64,000 nt of DNA from contig OY821751.1 of the NCBI GenBank assembly GCA_963682055.1, forward strand, positions 4,898,001 through 4,962,000, in the 5' to 3' direction. Source of the DNA: Primula veris (lineage: Eukaryota; Streptophyta; Magnoliopsida; Ericales; Primulaceae). Below, piece after piece: positions 55,619 through 64,000 of the stretch (positions are counted from its first letter, which is position 1; every line of letters begins with the position of its first letter). The translations under genes were made by a program, and so were the position numbers. Under the pieces are notes generated by a model. The model saw only the letters and a program-made list of their open reading frames with translations. It was not told the origin of the DNA and made no database searches.

Positions 55619-57394
55619 TTAAGTGGGAGCATCCGAGGGACCGGGGCAATAAGCATGCCATTTATCATGGCCCTCGTATTCTGCCTCATTGTTGGTAGCT
55701 CGGAAGCCCAGTTTTATGCTTTTTTCGATGATTGCTCCCTTTCTAGACTTTAGGACGATCCCTGCTCCTGATCCGTCCTTGGTGGCTGATCCGTCGACAT
55801 GTATCTGCCAGTGTGATTGTGGAGAGAGTGCCAAAGGCTCGTCATAGCCTTTGGTGAATTCTGCGACGAAATCGGCTAGGACCTGTCCCTTTATGGCATG
55901 ACGGGGAGCGAACTCGATATGAAATTGGGATAGCTCGACCCCCCAGGCGGCAACTCGGCCGCTAATGTCCGTCCGTCGAAGTGACTCTTTGATATGAAAT
56001 TTTGTGTATACCCGGACCTGATGAGCTATGAAATAGTGTGGCAACTTTCTGGTTGCGACGACCAATGCCAGACACAGCTTTTCCAAGGGTAGATAACGTG
56101 TTTCGGCTTCGACCAGAGTCTTGCTGACGAAGTAGATCGGAAATTGTTCGCGACCTTCTTCTCTTAGGATAACTGCGCTCACAGCTGTAGTGGAAACTGC
56201 TAGGTAGCATGCCAGAATGTCTCCTTTGTTCGGCCTTACTAGCAGTGGCAGTGTCCTCAAGTACTCTTTGAGATTGTTGAATGAGACTTCACATTCCGGG
56301 TCCCAGACGAATTTTCTATCCTTCTTGAGTGATTCGAAAAATGGCCGTCCCTTATCTGCGGATCGGCTAATGAACCTGCTCAGCGCGGCCATCATTCCCG
56401 TGAGCTCTTGTACCTGTTTCTTATTCTTGGGCGCTGCTAGGTTTCGTAGAGCCGTTATTTGATCGGGATTAGCCTCTATTCCTCGTCGGCTAACCATATG
56501 CCCCAAGAATTTCCCTTTGCTGACGCCAAATGCACACTTGCTCGCATTGAATTTCAGTTTGTGCTCGCCCAGCATTCGGAAAACGTCCCTGATATCTTGA
56601 AGGTGGGATGTGGCTCTTTCGCTCTTGACGACCATGTCGTCTATGTATACCTCCATCGTCTTCCCTATATGATCTCGACATACCCTTGTTATCATCCTTT
56701 GGTATGTTACTCCCGCATTGCGTAGGCCGAACGGCATTACCGTATAGCAATAATTTCCCAAAGGTGATATAAACGAAGTCTTTTCTTGATCTTCGCGGGC
56801 GAGGGGAATTTGATGGTATCCTGAATATGCATCAAGGAAGGTCATCCGTTCTGCCCCCGCAGTTGCGTCCACCAGTTGATCAATCCTTGGAAGGGGAAAG
56901 TGGTCCCTCGGACAGGCTTTGTTGAGGTTTGTGAAGTCTATACATACTCTCTCCTTTCCGTTCTTCTTAGGGACGACGACCGGGTTGGACAACCATTTTG
57001 GATAGTAAACCTCTCTTATGGCTCCAGCCTCCAATAACTTTTGTACTTCAGCGATTATAGCTGCTCTATGCTGTACAGACACTTTCCTGCTCCTCTGTGC
57101 TATCGGCTTGTACTCGGTGTTTACACTTAGGTGGTGGCATGCTGTATTGGGGTCTAGGCCCGGCATATCTTTAGGGCTCCAGGCGAATTTATCAGTGTTG
57201 CTGAGAAGGAATGCTTTCAACTCTTCGGATTCCTGTTTTGGAAGGTTGTCGCCGAGGAGGAAGTAATGCTCCTCGTCCATATCTGGTATATACACCTTCC
57301 TGAGTGTCTCTCCTACTTGTTCTTTGACAACCCTTTCGGCTTTGGATATTTGGTTGATCAGCTTCTTGGTGCTGGTGGGTTGTTCCACCATGCT
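55619..57394 (-). pseudogene. Gypsy reverse transcriptase and dual RNase H
   Basis: The open frame (590 codons from ATG 57391) holds RT with FLDAYSGYHQI, FGLRNAGVTYQRM and YIDDM, an RNase H/connection part (YLPLEKLCLALV) and the start of the second RNase H (HVDGSATKDGSGAG, ATNNEAEYEG), the mark of the Tat lineage. After EAEYEG frameshifts (about 55690-55650) break the second RNase H, whose remainder continues in another frame (about 55661 on, VNQAIGEYQAKDDRM). It is in the same frame as gag and protease but separated from protease by TGA 57397-57395. Confidence 0.9.
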
Positions 57395-58027
57395 TCATTG
57401 TTTTTGGAGAGTCGCGGTGATTTCCTCGCAGCGTCTTGAATCCTCTTGACATCCTCTGGCTGTCTCGATCTCTCCCCTGTCATTTGGGTATTTGACCTTT
57501 TGGTGATAGGTCGAGGGTATGGCCTTCATGGCATGTAACCAAGGTCGGCCCAATATTGCATTGTGACCGGAGTGGTCATTAACCACTAAGAACTCCACGG
57601 GAACCGACACGGACCCGGTTGTGACACTGAGGACGATCTTACCCAACGGTTTAGTCGTTTCGGAGATGAATCCGATCAGTGTGACGTCAGTAGGCCGTAG
57701 ATCTTGCAGCTTGAGTTCCATTTTGTTGAAGAGCTCCCTGTACATGATATCACAAGAGGCTCCTTGGTCGACAAGTACCCTGCTGACCGTGTCTAGGCCA
57801 ATTTGAACTCGGAGGTTAATGGCGTCTCCATGGGGGTAAATCACCCCTTCTTCGTTAAGATCCGAGAAAGAAATGGGCGGATGTCGTCGTTGTGTGCATT
57901 GTCGTTTAGAGGTCGATGCCTGTGATGCCTTGGATACTTGGCCAAAGTGGGCCAGCTGCCATTGTCGCGATCGTTCCCCTCCTGGACCCTTGGGTCTTGT
58001 CATATGAACGACGTTGATCGTTTTGCC
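57395..58027 (-). pseudogene. Gypsy aspartic protease region
   Basis: Same frame as gag, between stops at 58030-58028 and 57397-57395. It contains ISFSDLNEEGVIYPHGDA, then the active-site region VLVDQGASCDIMY. The typical DxGA/SS is here DQGAS, so the catalytic Asp is kept. HNAILGRPWLHAMKAIPS completes the fold. Read alone it lacks a conventional start; ATG 58003 is internal. Confidence 0.85.
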
Positions 58028-59998
58028 TTACCGGTTGTCGGATCCTTCGATGGCCAGTTGTTTGCCTTTATTCCCAGCTCCTTTGATGAACTTGGCTAGG
58101 TATCCTGCATCGCCCCACTGATTCATTCTCCATCGCAGGTTACGGCAATGCTCAGTGAGATGGCCGTGATCCTCATGATATGCGCAGAAGAGCTTGGAAT
58201 CTCTCTGATTGGGGGGAGTGTTGATCGGTTACGGTCGGGAATACCAACTTTCCTTGCATATATCCTTGAGGATATCTTCAGCAGACAAGTCGAAAGTGTA
58301 TCGCAGCTCGACCGATCCGAAAGTATTTCGGTGTTCCCTTTCTTGGGGCCGACCTTGTTGAAACGGCTTGGGTGGCATTGGGTAGGTGAGCTGGAGCGGT
58401 TTGTGTTCGTTGGTCGGTGTTGGGTATGCGATCTGGAGCGGTTTGGGCTCTAATGCTCGTGGTCGCTCTACCCTGCTATGGACTTCGGGCTCTTTGCTCT
58501 TTCTGGTCGGTTGGAATGCTTCTCCCTGGTTATTCCTAACTCTTTTGCGACCCACCTGTGCCTCGCGGACCGACTCTCTTCTCGGTAGAGTTCGGTTGAG
58601 GAAACGCAGTTCGTCGTTTTTATCGGTGAGGTGGGTACAATAGGCTAGCAGGGAATCAGTGGTCGGGAAGTTTTTGCCTATGAACTTCCTTCTCGCCCAA
58701 TAGCCATTAGGGATGGAATTGATAAAGTTTTGGATGGCTATATTATTGGCATATCGTGGAATCTGGTTTGCTATGTCGATAAAGCGTATGCAGTAATCGT
58801 TGAGCCTTTCATTTGGCATCATCGCCATTTTAATAAGGGTTTCGATACTAACCTTCTTTTTCCGATGAGCAGCGTACCGGGTGGAGTATGCTCTCAGCAA
58901 TTCTGCCCAGTCTCTAATGGAGCCCCGTGGTAAGTTGTGATACCATGACGAAGCCTCTTGACCCAAGCTGTTTTTGAAAAATTTGCACATCAGTGCATGG
59001 TCATCACTCCACAGTTCCATCTTCGTCTTGTAGTGCCTCAGATGGTCGATAGGGCAACTCTTCCCATCATAGAGCCTGAATTCGGGGATGACGAATCCCA
59101 TAGGATTGCGGTACCGCGTGATCTGTTCAGCACACGGGGTTTCTTGGCATACATTCCAAGCCTGTTGGAACGCGTCATCCGTGACTTGGTAGGGGGGAGG
59201 GTATCCTCCCTGATGTGGTGGTGGGCCATATCCTTCCCCGATCCTGTATTCGGGATATCTACCGTCCTTCGTGTTTGTGTGGACACGTTCCATATGAGTG
59301 TTCGGATGGACGATAGTTATTGGGACATTGCCCCCTTGGTGGGGGACTCTTGTATCGGGTCGCCGACCCGCTGCCTCCAGGGCTGCCCTGTAGGCAGAAT
59401 CTTCCACTTCATGGCGTGGGTCTTTGTCGGGTTGGATAACCGGCAATACGATGCCGGCCGCTGTCATGGCCGTCATGCATGCCGCCAGCTGAGCTTGTAG
59501 CTGGGCGTAGTTCCTTTCATCGGCTAACGGAACAACATGTTGTACCTCCACCGTGGGTAGTGTAATCATCCTCGGAGAATTAGTCGGTAGTCGGGGCGAC
59601 TGTCCGAGTACATGATCCTCGGGCATGCCAAACTGATGAGCTTCGTCCGTTTGTAAACGAGCACCGGAGTTGACCGAGGCTGTAGGCAAAGGGACTCTTG
59701 AGCTCGGTCCTGCTTGGGACCCGGTTAAGCGTCTTCGTGCACGCCTTAATACGGGCACGTCTTGTTCGTCCTCCGAGGACGAAGGGTGTTCGTCGACAAT
59801 CCCTTCGATGAAATGTCGGGGTGGTTCGACCGGTTGTTCTTGGTTGACGTAGGAGGTTGTTGGTTGGTTTCCGGATTGGATAGCTTCATATCTGTCGCGG
59901 ATGGCGAGTAGATCGTCGAGGTCTTGTTGGCTAATTTGCGTGTTTTGGTTATTGGTTTCTATTATCTCGGGATGGGTTTCCTCTACATTGGTAACCAT
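58028..59998 (-). pseudogene. Gypsy gag with in-frame stop before zinc motif
   Basis: The first 589 codons (ATG 59998) are open and hold the retrotransposon gag capsid domain (FRLYDGKSCPIDHLRHYKT; NDYCIRFIDIANQI), preceded by a long Gln/Pro-rich N terminus. TAA at 58231-58229 stops it. The same frame continues another 66 codons with CAYHEDHGHLTEHC, the CHHC-type zinc motif common at the end of Tat/Athila gags, up to TAA 58030-58028. Gag, protease and RT thus share one frame, each parted by one stop codon. Confidence 0.88.
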
Positions 59999-60059
59999 TG
60001 TCGCTCGTCTGACAGAGTATTGGTATTCGAATTCTAAACTAGTTGGGAACTAGATGATT

Positions 60060-60075
60060 CCCGGAGACGGCGCCA
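60060..60075 (-). other. Primer-binding site of Gypsy element
   Basis: TGGCGCCGTCTCCGGG on the minus strand, two bases inside the 5' LTR. The first nine bases complement the 3' end of plant tRNA-Asp (CGGCGCCA); the rest matches less well. Confidence 0.75.
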
Positions 60076-60077
60076 TT

Positions 60078-60646
60078 TGATAAAGCCATAACTTTGGTCG
60101 GTCGCGTTAGGCTTTTCAACAATGATATAATAGTAAATCAACCGTGAATAAAGGACACTTCCTGATCTTTATTATTGCTCGGATTATTATCCTTGTTCGG
60201 ACTATTACACTTGCTCGGACTAGTATTTCGGTTTTGACAATTGTGCTTGATATGACTATTTAATCTCTCGTCTTGATCTTTCTCCCCTTTTATTCGGTGC
60301 TCGGCTGTCTTTTCTCGGTTTATTTCTAGAAGTGGTGTGCGTTGGTTAGTTTCTCTCTTTTCTCAACTTCTCTCTATATTTTTTTGATAGATTTTCTGGT
60401 CCTTTTCTAGGAGGGGTAGTTGGCTATTTATAGGCAACTGCGCCTTCTAGGATATTGACAAATGTCTTCATCCTAGGGATTTTTCAGACATGGGTTCCCA
60501 TTTGATTGGGCTTGGGTTTTTAATAGTAACACATCAATTCCTATAAAAAGTATGAGACGACCCATTTAAGCGTTGGATATCCATTTATAAAGTGGATTGA
60601 TTACTACCCGAATAGAATATTCGGGTCTAATTTTTATGTTCTATCA
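60078..60646 (-). repeat. 5' LTR of Gypsy element
   Basis: 569 bp, about 99% identical to the LTR at 43296. A minus-strand TATA box (TATAAATA, 60432-60425) can drive gag-pol. Confidence 0.9.
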
Positions 60647-60948
60647 GAAAGTTAGTAGAGATCTAGATAAACAAGTCCGATCACAAAGAAATAACGATAT
60701 ATAAAGGGTTGAATAAAAAAAATCATGTCAAAAAAAAGGTGACTTATATTGAACGCATGTGTTCGTTAACTTATTGCAAAACGAGTTACAAAAGAACAAA
60801 ATAGTATTTGCGGGGAATTGTTTGAGGTATCTTATATACCATTTTGAAATATGAGAGGATTGAAGTCTTCAACTTTGTTTATTTTTTCAACTAGATGGTG
60901 TTATAATAATCATGTTTTTCTTCAAATAAAACTATCATGTAACACTCT

Positions 60949-61118
60949 AAAAAGTTCATTTATCATAATAATTTTTGTCCGGTTATGTTGGTAAAGTGGT
61001 TGTAACTAAATTTTAGCAATAAATTATGTTGATATTTATTGCTAAATTGTTGCTAAAATTTAGCCACAACCATTTTGTCAACATAACTCAAAAAGTTTTA
61101 TGTTGCTAAATGAACTTA
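60949..61118. mobile_element. Foldback MITE, copy 3 of 3
   Basis: Outer arms AAAAGTTCATTTATCATAA and TTGCTAAATGAACTTATT; inner arms CTAAATTTTAGCAA and TTGCTAAAATTTAGCC. The cleanest hairpin of the three copies. Confidence 0.75.
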
Positions 61119-61284
61119 TTCTTCTAATGCCTATTATAATTTTGTGAGTGTTACTCTATTAAAATAACTTTTTGAATTCACATTACTTCTTTTACAGTAA
61201 CGTTATAGAGGCAGACTGACTCAATCAGACTAATTACCAGACAGTCTTTTATATAATTTTTAGAATTCTTTTGACACCCAACTA

Positions 61285-61600
61285 AAACAAAAATAAAATA
61301 ACAAATATAATATTTATCGAACCCTATTTGAGACTACCCTAAACTTAAATATTAATTAAAAATATTTAAAATTTTAATGATTTTAATATATTTTATTTGA
61401 CTATTCAACAAAATAAAAACCTCAAATATAATATTTATGGAACCCTAGTTGAGAATACCATAAACTTAAATATTAATTAAAAATATTTAAAATTTAAATG
61501 ATTTTAATATATTTTATTTGACGATTCAACAAAATAAAAACCTAAATTTAATATTATAGAACTCTATTTGAGACTAGTCTAAACTTATATTAATCAAAAA
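61285..61600. repeat. ~118-bp satellite, three units (right copy)
   Basis: Three units with CTTAAATATTAATTAAAAAT, ATGATTTTAATATATTTTAT and TTGAC(G/T)ATTCAACAAA. Clearly the same family as 41740-42010, 20 kb to the left. Confidence 0.8.
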
Positions 61601-61819
61601 TATTAAATATACGGCCGAATAACATATTTTTAAATTTCGAGGTGAAAATAAAATTTTAAATTTACATGAAGTACTGTTGTGTTGAGATTCTGATTGACTC
61701 GGCTCATTAGCATTACTGCTTCTTTTAAGTTGAGGCAATTTTTGATTGATACATTTTGAGTTCATACCATTTTCAAAATATTTATTGCAAATTAGTACTC
61801 TTGTCAATATATACATAAA

Positions 61820-62220
61820 CACAACACATTTGGCCCAATAAAAAAAAAATTGAAAAAAATGTAAAAAAATTAAAAAAAAATCCAGAAAAAATAAAAAAAA
61901 TCCAGAAAAATTATAAAATTATAAAATTATAAAATATGTAAAATAATAAAAAATTTAAAAAGAAATGAAAAAATTCGAAAAAATTCCAAAAAAAATACAG
62001 AAAAAATAGAAAAATTGGAAAAACAATTAAAAATTATAAAAAAAATCCAAAAAAAACAAAAAATATTTTTTTAACATTCTAAAATTTATAAAAATTCCGG
62101 AAAAATAAAAAATACTAAAAAAGATATAAAAATTTCGGAAAAAATTAAAAATATTAAAAAAAATCAAGAAAATTTATAAAATTTGGAAAAAAATCTAAAA
62201 AAATTAAAATTAATATAATA
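61820..62220. repeat. A-rich simple sequence
   Basis: Imperfect AAAAATTAAAAAAAATCCAG-like repeats with no coding potential. Confidence 0.8.
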
Positions 62221-63245
62221 TAAATTCTCGACAATCTAATACAAATTTTTGACAATAAATAAAAAATATAATACAATTTTTATAACAATCTAATACAAAT
62301 TTTTTGACAATTTAATACAATTTTTGTGACAATCTAATACAAATTTTTGGACAATTTAATACAATTTTTTGACAATCTAATAACTTTATTTTGGAAATTT
62401 AATTTTTTTTTTTTTTGAAAATCTAATAATTTTTTGTGACAATCTAATGCAATTTTTATGACAATCTAATATAATTTTTTTGACAATCTAATAGACAATT
62501 TTTGACAATATAATTTAATTTTTTCGGCAATTTAATTCAAAAAATTTAACAATCTAATACAATTTTTTTTACAATCTAATGCAATTTTGGTGACAATCTA
62601 ATACAAATTTTGTGATAATTTAATAAATTTTTTGTGATAATCTAATACATTTATTTTGACAATCTAATACAAATATTTTTACAATCTAATATAATTTTTG
62701 TGACAATCTAATACAAATTTTGTGACAATCTAATACATTTTTTTTGACAATTTAATACAATACAAAATTTGACAATCTAATGAATTTAATATGATATTTT
62801 TTGACAATCTAATACATTTTTTTTGACAATCTAATAAAAAAATATTTGATAGTAGTCTAAGACAACAAATTTGACAATATAATAAAACATTTTTGACAGT
62901 CTAATAAAAGAAATATTACAATATAATACAAAATTTTTGACAATATAATACAACATTTTTTGACAATATACTACAATTATTTTGACAATGTAATACATTT
63001 TTTAAAAATCTTATTTAATTTTTGTGACAATTTAATACAAATTTTTTGACAATCTAATACAAAAAAATAGACAATCTAATGCAATTTTTGTGATAATATA
63101 ATACAAAAATTTTAACAATCTAATACAAATTTTTGATAATTTAATATAATTTTTTGACAATCTAATACATTTTTTTTGACAAACTAATACAAATTTATTG
63201 GACAATCTAATGAATTTTATCGGACAATCTAATACATGATAATTT
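62221..63245. repeat. ~22-bp minisatellite GACAATCTAATACAATTTTT
   Basis: About 45 diverged head-to-tail copies of a 20-24-bp unit; the T run varies most. Frames through it are artefacts. Confidence 0.92.
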
Positions 63246-64000
63246 ATTGGACAGTCCAAAAATAGACATTCTAATGGATTTTTACTTTTTAAATTAATAA
63301 TTATAATGTGGCCAAATGTATAATTTTTTAAAAGTTTTCAGGTCAAAAATGTTAACTTTAGAGCATAAAAGACCAAAATATAATTACATTTCAAGTTCAG
63401 GGTTCAAATTGTAACAACCTAAAAAGAAATAGTTTGCCTAATTTACAAATATAGTCCATGGTTTATAACAAAAAAGCAGATTGGGTTGTAACAACCATTC
63501 GCCACCACAGGCCGCTGTCCCGCTGCCACATGTCGCCACCTATGACGACGGTGCCATCGTAGAAACGGTCGTACAGCTCCATCGCACTAGTTATATGTGT
63601 GTATATTGTATATGAATACATATCTAGTTTCATATCTGATATATAATAGATACATATATATATATAGATATGGCTATATACATATATATTTATATTTATA
63701 TAGATGGATATATATTTATATAGATCTTCGGTGATAGAAAAAGCAGTTACGAAGGAAGAGTGGCAACATCAGTGGCGAAGTAGTGGCGTTGGAGTCAGTG
63801 GTGATGGTGATGGGTTTTATTGGGTGAAGCTAGAGAGAGAAAGTGCAGTGAGGTTACGAGCTAAAACAGAATTTGGACTCGTTTTATTTAGGTTAGGTGG
63901 TAGCAAAACCAAATTAAAATATTTTAAAAAGGTATTTTATGCTAGTAAAAATTACAAGAGGTATTGAAACCTAATAATATTCTTTAAGTGATACGAGACT
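63246..64000. other. Right edge, no gene supported
   Basis: Contains a short GC-rich stretch (63495-63590) and a TA-rich part. An 87-codon plus-strand frame at 63704-63967 has no recognisable features and I do not call it a gene. Confidence 0.4.

Larger units (their letters stand above)
43296..60646 (-). mobile_element. Ty3/Gypsy Tat-lineage element with antisense gene cluster (17.35 kb)
   Basis: Two 569-bp LTRs (TGATAAAGCC...TTCTATCA on the plus strand) differ at about five positions. The 5-bp duplication GAAAG flanks the element (43291-43295 and 60647-60651). A PBS beginning TGGCGCCGT lies inside the right LTR, so the element reads on the minus strand. Gag-pol (59998-54062) is decayed. The second, Tat-specific RNase H after RT assigns the lineage (Ogre, Retand and Grande are relatives). 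About 9 kb between gag-pol and the 3' LTR carry plus-strand genes, a pyrimidine-rich tract and a tandem array. Confidence 0.92.

Noticed and set aside
62221..63259. Frames in the 22-bp minisatellite
   Set aside because: Repeat composition artefact.

Overview
This is nuclear DNA of a flowering plant, most likely a eudicot. It holds two spliced host genes with plant-type introns, TATA boxes and a telo-box, among many plant LTR retrotransposons, MITEs and SINEs. I cannot name the species.

Layout. 1-9877 is gene-poor. A gag-only, SIRE-like Copia derivative on the minus strand (3856-8427) carries a Cassandra-type unit (5S rRNA-like LTR plus short internal region) recombined into its primer-binding site. 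11603-15958 (+) is an intact three-exon cytochrome P450 (510 codons, CYP76-like) with two MITEs in intron 2. 15959-19633 holds a solo Copia LTR with target duplication and two inverted-repeat elements. 19634-27679 (-) is an intact 12-exon DEAH-box RNA helicase resembling plant RID1 (701 codons). Its intron 1 contains a minisatellite and a hAT-type MITE with an 8-bp target duplication. 27.7-32.5 kb is intergenic with tetranucleotide arrays and a tRNA-derived SINE that has an 11-bp duplication.

32523-40903 (+) is a very young, apparently complete Ty1/Copia element: TSD GGGTT, one uninterrupted gag-pol frame, and LTRs that differ visibly only in the length of a G-run minisatellite. 43296-60646 (-) is a 17.35-kb Ty3/Gypsy element of the Tat lineage (TSD GAAAG, 569-bp LTRs about 99% alike). 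Its gag-pol (59998 to 54062) is broken by stops and frameshifts.

The most unusual part is the 3' half of that Gypsy element (about 44.0-53.0 kb). It holds a head-to-tail series of at least eight open frames on the opposite strand to gag-pol. Several have their own TATA box, short leader and AATAAA signal. Most encode small coiled-coil-like proteins. One is a spliced gene whose second exon resembles the plant 'putative gypsy-type transposon' domain (PF04195). A 17-core tandem array separates the convergent 3' ends of this cluster and of gag-pol. Single antisense ORFs are known in Tat elements; a multi-gene antisense cassette is what I would examine first.

60.65-64 kb is AT-rich and non-coding. 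It has a third copy of a foldback MITE, a 120-bp satellite that also occurs at 41.7 kb, and a 1-kb array of a 22-bp unit.
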